From positions 12,941,001 to 13,005,000 of the forward strand of contig NC_059478.1 of NCBI RefSeq assembly GCF_018139145.2: a stretch of 64,000 nucleotides of DNA, given 5' to 3'. This document shows positions 11,101 through 22,448 of the stretch, one piece after another (the stretch's first letter is position 1; each line of letters opens with the position of its first letter). The stretch comes from Gymnogyps californianus. Its lineage: Eukaryota > Chordata > Aves > Accipitriformes > Cathartidae. A model generated the notes under the pieces. It was not told the origin of the DNA. It searched no databases and saw only the letters and a program-made list of their open reading frames with translations. The position numbers and the translations under genes are program-made.

Positions 11101-14100
11101 ATACATCACCATTGCAAGCTGGTAACTGACTGTTTCAGAAGTAAAGTAGTTGTACTCTGATAGGTAGGACTGAGGTGCAAGGATTACAGGGTTTTGTCTG
11201 TATGATGGAATGATGGAAATTTTGAGGGAGGAATGGAAGCAGGTAGCTGAGCATACATTAATCAGGGTGCACCATCACGTGCACCAAGACTTCTGTTGGA
11301 CTAATAGATGTGCCCAGGACCAGACGTTTGTGGTCTTGCTGTGTGTCTGCATGAACGAGGTATTGCACAATGAGGATATGTGGGTGTGAGGATGTTCAAA
11401 TACATGACAACATACAAACAATCTGATGACATGGACAGAAACTGGAAAATGAATGTACTTTAACTTGTGGATAACATAATTATTATTAAGAAAGGGCTGA
11501 TCAACATACAAGTTAATAACCAACAGAAAAGCATACTGTATGTATTACAGTATATATAAAGACAAGCTTTATGTCACAGATACGGGTACTGGGCTGTTAG
11601 ATGGACAGACCCTGCTATGTAAACTGTGCTTTCTTGTTTGAGCTACTGATTGCTGTATTGCTGAATAGCCATGGGCCCCTATCAAGTAACAGTTTAAAAA
11701 TTATGCATTATGAGGGGAATTAAGCCCTTGAACTCTTTCTACAGGATATTGTGGGTGCTAAATATGATGGAGCAAATTCATGTAATTAAAAATCTCCTAG
11801 GGACTATTAAATCTGGAGATATCCCTTAGAGCCCAGGAAGGTGAGATTGGCTAGGGGGTGACCAGCCAACCCTGATAAGGGTGATCTAGGTCCTGTTCAG
11901 AGCCCCAGAAGAAGAAACACCCAATTGTTATGTCTGGGATGAGAGATGGGGGGGTGGAGGGGAAGACCTGTGCTTTTGCAGGATTAGATACCTGCTAGTT
12001 AGACCTTGCTGTGTTATATACATTATATAATTATATCACATTATGTGGCACATACTTAATAGAGCTCAGGCACTAAACGAATTATATAGCCTTGCCAAAT
12101 ATGTTGTTTTCAAATACATTTCTGAATAGAGAGATAATTGTTACTGTGCAAAGACCAATGGGTACAGTGCCAGACATGGAATTATTTTCACAGGAGCGTT
12201 CTGGCTGGGTGCAAGTAGGATGCAAGCCCAAAGAAAAGGGTGTCAGAGTAATTGGAAACTGAGAGGACCAAACTCTCTCCAAAACTGATTGGAGAGTGAT
12301 TCTAGAGAGAGGACAGCTCTCAGCTAAAGTATAGTGGGTCCCACCAGAACTTTATTAAATTTGCTGAAATAAGTTTTTATATTCTGTCTTAATAGAGGTA
12401 TGTAGTGGTGGCATAACAAAACAGAGGTTTAAGAGAACGAAGAGAAATCTCTGCAATGTGTCAAGTTGCAGTATGTCATAACCTCTTACAAGATGGGAAC
12501 TTAATTTCCATAGATTTTGGTGTTGTTATTTTCCCAATACTTATGCATTTCAGCATTGTCTGTTGTTGTTGTACTGGCTCAGTGTGAACTTGGTTAAGAT
12601 TTTAGCGATTAAGATTTTAGCTTGCCTATTATACTACAGACCCCTTGTATCCATAGCTTTGGATTGTCCGTATCAAGACAATAACTAAACTAGCACTTGT
12701 GATCAAACCAGCAGGAATAAGGGCTGAAGACAAAAAGAGTTTTGTGAAACCACCACAGAAATTTGGAGACAAGTAGAGATGAGACTGTGAAGGAGTAAAT
12801 GGAGAGAGGAGAGAATCCAGAGAGGCAGGAGTAAGGGAAACCATGATATGATAACGTTTCAGATTTTAATTTGTTGGGTTGGAACTATTGGATGACTAGC
12901 TGACGTATTAAAGAAAACATGAATAGAGTAAGATCTGGGATGGGGGTCATCTTTAGAGACTTTTGCCTCGGAAGGACAGGTTCTAAAGAAAAGTGGACAA
13001 GGCAAAAAAACTTTCATGTCTTCATGTGTAGATATCTGAATTTCAAGATGCATCTATTTTCAATGTGAAATTTGTGTATTGGTTTGCTAGAATGTAAGGA
13101 AAAAAAACATTACAATTTTAAAGTTTTTTTTACTTTCAGATAAACCACTAGATTCTTATACTAAGAAAGGTGCTGTTTCCAGGTGTTTGGGGCAGAAATG
13201 AGGCAGACCTCAGATACTTCATATCCAAATTTTTTAAAGGTTTGGCCTTCATAAATTCTAGACAGGAGTAAATATCAGATTGACTGTCAAGTGTATGTTA
13301 GTTACTGAATAGGGACAAGGCAGTGCTATATCTAGTCATTTGGCCCAAATCCAGCAAAATCTTATTTTACCCAGATTTTTACTATATGCTTGCTAAATTA
13401 GTCTCTGTGAAAGCCACCAACTGGAAGGAGCAGTAGAAGCAGTACATGAGGGAGGTATGCTACAGCATATGCTCTGGTTCTGCCCTTGAATAGGACAGTT
13501 CTGAAAACAAATTATATAATGTGTTGACAGAAAACTATAATCCCTGAGGTAAATTTGGCTTCAGAAAATATTCTCTAAGAATCATTTGACAGGTTCTTTT
13601 AGAACAAGGATATGCTAAGAATGGTATCTGATACAGTGTTAGCAGACTTGAATCTGTCCAATATTTTTTAAAGGACCAGAAGAATCCATGATTTATAGTG
13701 GATATAGGGCAAATACTATAATATTTGCTTAATTTTGATGGGAAAGAGAGAAAGCTTTTCAACCTGCAGGGTTATGTTCTAACACATTTGTTCTTGATCC
13801 TACATCTAGCAAAAAGGGTCCAATTCTGCTAAGAGTCCTGCTGAGAATTTGGTCAAATTTAGCTCTCAGCTGAACTGCTAGAAATCCAGAATAATTGCTT
13901 CAGTCAGTGAAGTCTACGTGGACTTGCACAAAAATTACTGACAGAAAAAACTGACTCAGTCAAGTATACCAAGTGATGTGTATTTTATAAACAACTGGTA
14001 TCAAACTTAGTTTCCTCATTGATGTAAGCGGGAAAGATAATAGAAGTGGAGGAGAGCGCGTGGCACTGGGCATGGCTCATTTTCAGAGGTTCTTATGTGA

Positions 14101-17100
14101 GAACGTTTTAAAGAGAGTGCAGTTTCAACAAGAAGGTTTAATACTGTTATTTTGGTATTAGCTGGATTCCAGTGAAATGAAAACTGTATAACCCTTCTTA
14201 CATTTTAAAACCCTTGTTAGTTGTCGGAAGAGTATTACATACTACTACATTTGCAATGAACACCATTTAACTGCTATTTGGTATGTGAGTCCAGGATTGG
14301 GAAACTCATTTGCTTGAGACCATTATTGCCACAAAGTCGCTGGCATGGCTGATTTCTCTCAGGACTGATCACATGTACATGTGTTCTATAGCTGACTAAG
14401 TATGATTGCTACTTTAAATTTCACATGAAAAATAGGAATTCATATAACAGGCAGTTCTGAGTATTTCCTTTGTACGAAGAGGCAATAAACCTCCCAATGA
14501 GTTAATAAACTCTTGAGGGTTTAGTCGAATTTGGGAACGGTCATTAGCAGTCTGCAGAGAAGGTGAGACAGTTCTGGACAAGCCCAGAGTGTAGGTGGCA
14601 AGCCATAACATGGTGGAGGAAAGGCCAGTCCCCTTTCTGCAGGTGTTAATGCATGTGGAGGGAACTGGATGTGAATAACCAAAAGACTGTGGTGCTGAAA
14701 AGTGGGAAGTGTACTCAGTTATAGAGAGTATTTGGAGAACTAAAAGTTCAGTGCAAATTGCTTGTTTAAAAACTGTAGCCTGAATTTCCACATTTGTTAG
14801 TCTCCCCCATTTTCTTATTAGGCCATCTCACATTATAAAATAAAAAGAGATTTTTCCTCATGGTTATCCCTGTAATCTCAGTCTGGAAATGGAACGTCTA
14901 AGGAAATACTTTCTGGGTCCCACATAATTACAAGAAGTCTTGATTTGGTGTTGCTCCACTTCAATTAGATCCAGATTAAATTGGTATTATGTGGGTTGAT
15001 TCAAAGCTTTAAGGATGTGAATTTTAGCATGCACACAGGTTCTGCTTTAGCAAAACATGCTGACATACTTAACTTGTAGAATTTAGTAGCTGTGCTTAAG
15101 TTTGCTCATAGAAACATATGTGTCCTTTGCTGAAAATGAGCTTGATGTTATTAATGTTTTTAATGCTACTTTGTGTTTGTGCCTTGAAACATAGGCAGCA
15201 TACACATAAAGGTCAAAAGTTGTATTTCACTGATGGAAGCCATTTAAAAATGAAAAGGCTCTTCAAAAGCTCTGTGGAAAAAATTGATACTTTACAGCAG
15301 ACAGGTTTTTGCTCTTTTATTGTACGTGTTCCTCTTAATTTTTTTTATATTTGACTGCATGATAGTACTGTTTGGTCTTTGATTATTCCAGTGGATTAAA
15401 TGGCAATTAGGTAAAAGAGTGAAATATCATTGTTCACATTCAAGTTCTTGCATGCTTGAAATAAAGGAAGATCTCATCAGTCTTTGGGTCCACATTTTAG
15501 TTTATCTATACTTACAAACTTTGTATTTGATGTACTGTGGAGAATTTGATTTGTTTATTCTGAGTAGCTGAAACTTTGTTGTGTTATTAGACATATATTT
15601 AGCTCAACGGAACCAGCTATGAGACCTCAAACATAGCCCAGCTTTGAAAGGAGTGCAAAATAACAAAGATCCTTTTACAAACCTCACATATATCATATCA
15701 GAAATATTAAAGTACTGAGGAAAACTGTTCCTTCTCGCATAGTCCATCAGGAGAGATATTACTATTATTTCTATTTCAATTATTATTTCACTAAAATACA
15801 CCTTTTAAAGAAGAGGGAGCAGAACTTGAGTGCAGCAAAACAATGCTGGCGGTAGCCTATTTTACAGAATAAACAAGATGAAATTTTTCTGATTCTTTTA
15901 TTAACTTTGTTTGTTCCATGTGAAATACTAAAAGGATTAAATTGATCCTTCCCGCCAGTTTTAACAGGAAACTATTATTACTGGTGATGGTTCATATTTG
16001 CAAGTTGGCTTTTGCTGCCTATACGTTCTCTTGTGGCATGCAGAGCTATCCACTTTGACAGCCTGGGGCCTTATAAAGTAGTAGGAAGTCTTTTTTTTCT
16101 GCCTCATTTTTGTTTGATGAAAATATTTTTATCTTTTTCTATTTCTTTTTTGTGCTTTTCTAGTTTTATTCCAGTAGTAACAGCTGTTGCCCCAGTGGTA
16201 CTCTGCCCTCCTCCAGCAAAGAGAGCAGAAGTTCTTGCTCTTGGTGCTGCATGCAGATTGGGCATCAGTTAGTATGTTAGGAGCTATGAAATTGTCACGC
16301 TTCCTCCATTGTAACCAAGTATATATGACCCTATCCCAGATACGACAACTCTTTATTCTCCCAGGGTGCGGAAGGCTTGAGGTGGTACTTTTGCCGTGGT
16401 ATTGTGACTACATCCAGCTGCCCTATTGAGACAGCAAGATTGTCACAGCATAAAAGTCTTTTTTGCTTTGAGAAATGTATTCTGTTTTTTTGTGTTAAGT
16501 ACTGGAACTTTTTTTGGAAAGTTCTTTTACTTTCTTTCACTATTCTGTTCTTACCTACAAAATGTTTCCACTCTGCATTTGTGAGGTCTTTTATGACATT
16601 CATTTGGTCCTTGCAGGGGAATCTTTTACCTGCACAGATTCAAAGCAAGTCAAAGGCCACCTTGAGGGGACCATCGTGGATGAAGTTGCAGTATAACAGT
16701 ATCATGCTCAGCATAATGATCCCTCATCCAGTTTCAATAGAAATCAGAGGTACTTCTCTGCAATGTGGAATTTTCATTCTGGTCACATTCTTTATTGATT
16801 TCCAGTGCTCGAATCCTGTTTTATTGAAGTATCCTCCCTACCAACTGCAAAATGTCAACACAGTTTACAAAATATTTCATCTTTTCTATCACCAAATTCT
16901 ATTCAATTAAATGTATAGCATCAGCAAACATTAAACCTCCAGAGCTTTCCAGAGGAAATAATGCAGTATAGTTTTTTTTATTTTTTACTGTCCAAGGTCT
17001 TCATTCAAATGAGGTAGAGCAAGACAACTGTCATTGACAGTCAGCTTTTTCAGCAGCTGTGAAAATAGCTGTGGAGCTGCTGAGTATCATTTGTATTTTA

Positions 17101-18859
17101 GACCAAGTCACTCTTAGATAATTATTTAGCCAAATTATATGACTGACAATTTATGTGACTTCCAAGGAGCGGAGTAGCTGTGAACAGGGTAGTACTTAAC
17201 CACTATTTATGCTGGGATTGATTTTTGGTCTGGTAATTTTTGAACGTATCCTGACTAAGAGCTAAATTCTGCCGCTTTACCAATGTTAGAGAGTACTGAT
17301 AACAAGAGTTCAACAGTGTTTGCTTAAAGAATAAGACATTACTTAGTGTGAAAAAGATGTACAGTCATGCTATACAATATGAGCCAATTTCATCTGCATA
17401 TCAGGGAAAATCAGGATGTCATTAAAAAGAAAAGAAAAAAAGCATATTTTAGGTTTTTTTCTGTGTTGGGAATACTCAGCAAGGAGCCAACTGATCCTTG
17501 GAAACATATTCAAAAACCCAAGTAGGCTGCAAAGGTGTGTTAAGATGACCAGACAGTGGCAAACTCACACTGTTCAGGTGTCTTACTCCAACAGCCCATG
17601 GTGCCTGGTGCAAGGGTGTTTGTGTGTTTGTTGGCACATAGTGAAACTCTGGTTGCTCCAGCTCAGTGGGCATGAAATGAAAGATTGTTCTGCTGAACCC
17701 CACTCTTCAGATGTCATTTTAATTTTTTTTCTTTAAGGACCACATGTATTTGAGCCTCACATCTAAAACTATTCCTCCTCTCTGCCTTAGCAGACAGCCA
17801 AGTTCAAGTCATGCAACAATAAATCAGGTACCTAGAAGAGAATAAACAGGGAAGCTGAGTCAGAGCTCTTGCAGCAGACACAGAGTACAGCTCATCAGCA
17901 GATTTTGGTGGCTGCGGGCAAACATCATCAGACCCACATGCATTCCCTCCTGAGCACACCGAAGAAGGGATGCCCCTTTCTGCCCCAGAAGAAGCCTCCC
18001 TGGTGAAAGCGAGAATAGAAACACAACCTGCCGAGTTCAGAGCCCCAGTTTCTAGCTTTCTGTACCACCTTCAGTGAAGCTGACCCTGTAATATAGATTT
18101 AAAAGGATTGCATAGGCAGTGACTCAGACTTGTTGATTTAGGGTCAGGTTGGATCAGCCCACAAGAACTTGAGTGCAACAGATATACTTAATCTGACTCA
18201 CTTGAAAAGATCAGATTTAATTTAACTGAAATAGGGCAAATGAGAGGGGAAAAAAAAAATGAGCTAAGAGTCTGACCTATACTAAATTTTTCAGTGCTTT
18301 TTCACTTAAATCAGTTCACTTTACACAATAGGTCAAAGGAGCTACACAGTCTTTCCAAGAAAAGCTTGAATTTTAACCTTTTTCCCCTAACCTGACATGA
18401 GCCACGAGCTTTCCTTCGTACCTTGCTCACTTAATTCTAATGCCAAACAGGACATCCATTTTTTACTTAATTACTCCATATCTGGGGCCTAATCCCCTCG
18501 GTCAGATTTTATGACCAACTCAGACAAACAACACATAGTAATTTTATTTTATTAGCTCTGTGATCAATTTTTTATTACTCTGGACTTGATAATAATGATA
18601 AAAATGAGGGTGCATGAATAAGTATTGAAAAGGTTTCAGTCATACAAGTGATACATTGCCAAGTGACTGCAGGACTCTCTCTTCCTTGACTTTGAAGAGA
18701 GGATCGCCCCATTGGAACTGCCAGCTGCAGGTAAAAAAGAAAGGGCTCGTCATTTTTTTATATGATCTCTTTAGAGTCTTCAAAACGATGAGAACCTGTG
18801 TGAATAGCGTACACAGCCAACTATTAATTATGTCAAGTTAGGTGGGGGGAATCCCAGGT
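8196..18859. other. Anonymous AT-rich non-genic DNA
   Basis: No exon or gene is recognisable in this 10.7 kb. It holds a T run (8716-8730), A/C-rich tracts (8923-8944; 10281-10377), T-rich runs near 9770 and 10499-10511, a possible fossil palindromic repeat (13805-13905), and a short GC-richer patch (10870-11010) with no identity. The longest frames (16377-16910 plus, 14414-14791 minus) lack homology that I can name and are of a length expected by chance. Confidence 0.55.
10281..10377. repeat. A/C-rich low-complexity tract
   Basis: AAAC, CCAAA and CCCC blocks with little G or T. Same style as 6131 and 56036. Confidence 0.8.
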
Positions 18860-19510
18860 TGTGTGTTTTGCCAGCTTTGTTTATCCTGATACATCCTGAA
18901 ACAGTATTTGTGGTGTTATTGACTCCCCTTCAGTTTATGAACTTGCAGCAGCTCCTAGACCATTCCCTGCAATACGGTTCCCTGGGCAGGTGCTTCAGTT
19001 CTCGCAGCTCATCTTTCTTGCCCACATGCAGCAACTTGTATTTGTCACTTTGGAATTTTGTCATCTTTTTAAGATGATTTCCTCTGTCAAGATTATTTCA
19101 AACTCTAATCCTGCTTGTCAATGTTACCTGCAGTCCCTCTGGACTCTGTGTCAGTTATCTACTTAATTTTGCATCCATCTAATAGTAATTTCACTTGCAT
19201 CATATTTCTAAAGCTTCCCTATGAGAATGCCAAGCAAAACTGTGTCAAAAGCTTTACTAAAAAGTAGGTGTATGACACCTACTCCTTTCCTGTTCACGCA
19301 GTCTGTCTTGAAAGGAAACTGGACTGATTTGACATTTGTTCTGGACAAACACGCTGGCTGCTGTTAAACTCCTTGTTACTGTCCAAGTGCTTACAAATAC
19401 TTTTTAATAAAAGTTCCAGATTTTTTCTGTAAATCGATGTTAAGCTAATTCATCTAAAATTCTCCAGTTCCTCTGTTTTCCTCTTTGAACCCACAAAGAG
19501 GGTCACTATA
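18860..19510 (-). mobile_element. Ancient CR1/L3-type LINE fragment (minus strand)
   Basis: On the plus strand, the order of words such as AACTTGTATTTGTCACTTTGG, ATCCATCTAATAGTAATTTC, CTATGAGAATGCCAAGC, TGTCAAAAGCTTTACTAAA, TTGTTCTGGACAAACACGCTG, AAGTGCTTACAAATAC and TTAAGCTAATTCATCT follows the complement of the reverse-transcriptase region of old amniote CR1/L3-type LINEs. The match is to remembered consensus wording and has no intact reading frame. Divergence is much higher than in the CR1 copies at 6506 and 62180, so this is an old insertion. Boundaries are approximate. Confidence 0.72.
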
Positions 19511-20224
19511 TAAAAGTATCATTTATGGCATAACAGACCAGAATTTTGGAGTAGTGATGGCTTTTTTCTTGGTAAAATTCTGTTAGCCAGAATTCAGGTT
19601 TGTGAAAGAAAATTGTTTAGAGGCAGGCTTTTGTTTTAGTCAAAACCCTTTGATTTTGGTGAAAGAAATGACTAAATAATTTGAATCTGAGGGCATTCCT
19701 ACAAACTTTTTTTAAGCAATACTCTCTTTTGTAAGAGTCTGGTTAGGAAGAACAGGTAATTTCCTTTAGAAAGAGCTATGTGATTTAGCACTAGTGAAAC
19801 CAGGATGTAGGACTGTTATTACAAACTGTTTTGGCAACATATGAATCTGAATAGATTATTGCCTGATGCAAGGCCAAACTTTTAATGTTTGCAACAAATA
19901 ATACCTGGTTTTAGTAAATAATCTATATCTGAGGATATGCTTGGGCCTTTTAAACGTTGTCAATAGAAAGCAAGTCCTGTGGATTTGATTTTCTTCTGGT
20001 GCTTTGTTTTTCATTGGAAAATACTGACTCAGAAATGCCAACTATTTGCAGGTTTTTGCAGGAACATACCTTGGTAATAAAATTTTTCATGGAATATTAT
20101 AAAATTGTTTGTTTCAGCAAGTTCAAAACACTTTATTGCACTGTTATAATTTCAGGGTTTATACTAAATATATATATGACACACCACACAATATATGTAA
20201 GATTTATAAAATGCTTGAAGAGTT

Positions 20225-20565
20225 AGGATATTGTATTTGTTTAGCCCAGAAAAGAGAGGATGGAAGGAGAAGTTTCAATAGTTTCTAAGAATTAAAAGGC
20301 TATGAAAAAGGGAGTAATTACCTTAATTTTTAGAAAAGCTGATTTAGATTAAGTAAAAATGTGTTAATTATACAGATATTTAAGAACCAAAAAAGGCTAC
20401 ATATGGAGGCTGTGAAATGCCCTTTACTGCAGAATTTTAATTATAGGTTAGACAAATATCTTGCATGGACAGCATAGTTATAATTGACCTTGTATCAAGT
20501 TTTGGGGCATAAATGGGATGACTTCTTAAGGTTCCTTTCAGCTCTTTTATTATTTTTGTAACAAA
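20225..20565 (+). mobile_element. Ancient CR1/L3-type LINE 3' end (plus strand)
   Basis: The order GTTTAGCCCAGAAAAGAGAG, then GGCTGTGAAATGCCC, TAGGTTAGACAAATATCTTGC, GGGATGACTTCTTAAGGTTC and CTTTCAGCTC follows the 3' end of old CR1/L3-type LINEs (canonically ...TTAGACAAACA..., then ...GATGACCTCTTGAGGTCCCTTCCAG...). No coding capacity remains. It is a separate copy from the minus-strand fragment 700 bp upstream. Confidence 0.7.
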
Positions 20566-20972
20566 TATCAAAGTGATCACATCTGAATTAAATATTTTGA
20601 AAAAGGTAAAATGACATAGATCTGATATCTTCATGCATCAGTTGATTACAGACCCAAGCCTCAGAATGTGCTATAGAATAGAAACTCTGATTTTTGACTA
20701 AGCGTAGTTAGGATTTGGAAAAAATTTCAGCTAAGGTTGTATCTATTTGTGACAGGATTTATAAAGATTGGTCAGTAAAATATACCTATTTTCAAAAGAG
20801 CTAAGTTTAGATCACACATGACTCTACTCCTGTTCTGATCTTTCTTACTGCAGCTCTATAGCAGCATCACTGAACTCCACTGAATCAGAGTTGCTGCTAA
20901 TTTTCACCATGTGAAAGTGTTTTGGTCTGGTTTCCTGTTTTCTTTTTCTCATCCGCTGTTTTGCTGTTACAG

Positions 20973-21132
20973 AAAACCCATGCATCGTACCAAGACCTTA
21001 TCAGATTATGAAAGAAAAACGTATGTAAATTCCATCCGTAGTGTAGACAATCTGAGTTATACTTTAACATATATCATCCCACTGACTGAAGGAAGAATAG
21101 CTATTGACAGATACTGGGAAAGGAAATTTTGA
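20973..21132 (+). CDS. Candidate terminal coding exon, unknown protein
   Basis: I do not recognise this protein. A long pyrimidine stretch (about 20926-20968) runs into an acceptor, GCTGTTACAG, ending at 20972. From there one frame stays open for 52 full codons to a TGA at 21130-21132. The translation is mixed and hydrophilic, with KTLSDYERK and ITEG-like segments and no membrane helix or known motif. Entry would be with one base completing a codon. An internal GTATGT after base 21020 could act as a donor instead. An AATAAA lies 386 bases after the stop (21518-21523). No upstream exon was found. It may be a chance combination of a good acceptor and a modest open frame. Confidence 0.15.
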
Positions 21133-21449
21133 ACATGCAAACCGACATGAATGTAGGAGTATAATATGTAACAATGTAAAATGACCTTCAGATTCTGAAA
21201 TGGATTAATGTTTTTTTTTTACATCAGCCCACACAATCAATATTGCTTTGTCTCTGTCTATTATTTAACACCATAGTTTAGGCTTCTAAAAGCTGTGATT
21301 AAAAGCATTCTTCCCACAAGTATATCTCAAACTAATTGGCTTTCTTTGATAGAATTTACCTAACCAAAACCACATGATTTCATCTGTTCAGGGACACATC
21401 ATTGCATCTGGGATGAGGGGGATGAATCGTGCCTTCCACCAAAGAAAAT

Positions 21450-21530
21450 GAATATGATGCATTATTATCTCTTGTTTGTATGGCACCAAGAATGACCCAG
21501 GTGCTATTCAGGTAGGTAATAAACCAAAGG
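21450..21530 (+). repeat. Possible old SINE fragment
   Basis: TTATCTCTTGTTTGTATGGC, ACCAAGAATGACCCAGGTGC and GGTAGGTAATAAACC resemble an amniote short interspersed element in which TTGTATGGCACC...GGTGCT occurs. The match is short and from memory only. Confidence 0.3.
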
Positions 21531-22426
21531 GGAATGAGCTCCAAACATAAGTGATCCTGTTCTGCACAAAAGTGGATCCAGACATAAGAAGGGAATGAGC
21601 TGAAAGAAAAGTGGTAAGTACTTTTTAGCCTGAAGAGTCAGCAATTATTATGTGGAACCTGTTGGTGCTGTGATGTACCAGGGTACATGATGACATTACA
21701 GGGCTGACCCTCTGAACCCTTACAGAGGTGATGACATTTCTGCAAAACTGAGCATGTCTCTTCTGGAAGCAGTAGTTATTCTACCCGAAGGTGAACCAAC
21801 ACCCTTCTCCCCAAATATATCAAAGGACAGAATTTGCAGAATCATGCACTCGGCGCACGTATGAATAGACTTGTTTTGAATACAACTATCATGACTTTAA
21901 TAGTCAGTGATTACAAAGAGATTATGAAACCTGAACCCATGCTTTATGATTGCAAAAACAGCATACAGCTAATATAAAACTTTAGGAATAAAAACGCAAA
22001 ATTGTTGTCAACTGTAATTTCAGAAACTTCACAATTGACAGTAACTGCTTAAAAAAAAGTATCCTCATTAATGAACTGTGCTGTGAAAATTCATCTGCAT
22101 ATAAAGTATAATTTTGAGAAGAATTAACATTTCTCATATAAAGAGAGGATTCCAGTGGCTTTAACAAGCAGTATCATTGGTTTATCCTTGTATCTAGGGG
22201 AATGCAAAAAAGTTCCATAGTTTTAGTAGCTGAAACTTAGTTACTGTAACACTTGGGAACCTATGTTCTGTAAAGGTCATAAAATGAAAGCTGACAGAGG
22301 CAGTCCAGCAGGTGCTGCAGTCCTGGGCAGGAGTTACCCTCTGCTCTCCAGCGAAATGAACATCCCTGCAAGTATGTGCTCTCATCACAGAAACATCATA
22401 ATATTTATTATGATTGCAGAGTCCTC

Positions 22427-22448
22427 TTTTTTTTTTTTTTTTTTTTTT
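22427..22448. repeat. T homopolymer (22 bp)
   Basis: Uninterrupted T run. No retroposed body is recognisable on the A-tail side (minus strand, higher coordinates), so I do not call a retrocopy. Confidence 0.9.

Noticed and set aside
11930..11970. Possible G-quadruplex (GGG runs near 11937-11962)
   Set aside because: One loop of about nine bases is needed and there is no gene context. Too weak to report as a feature.
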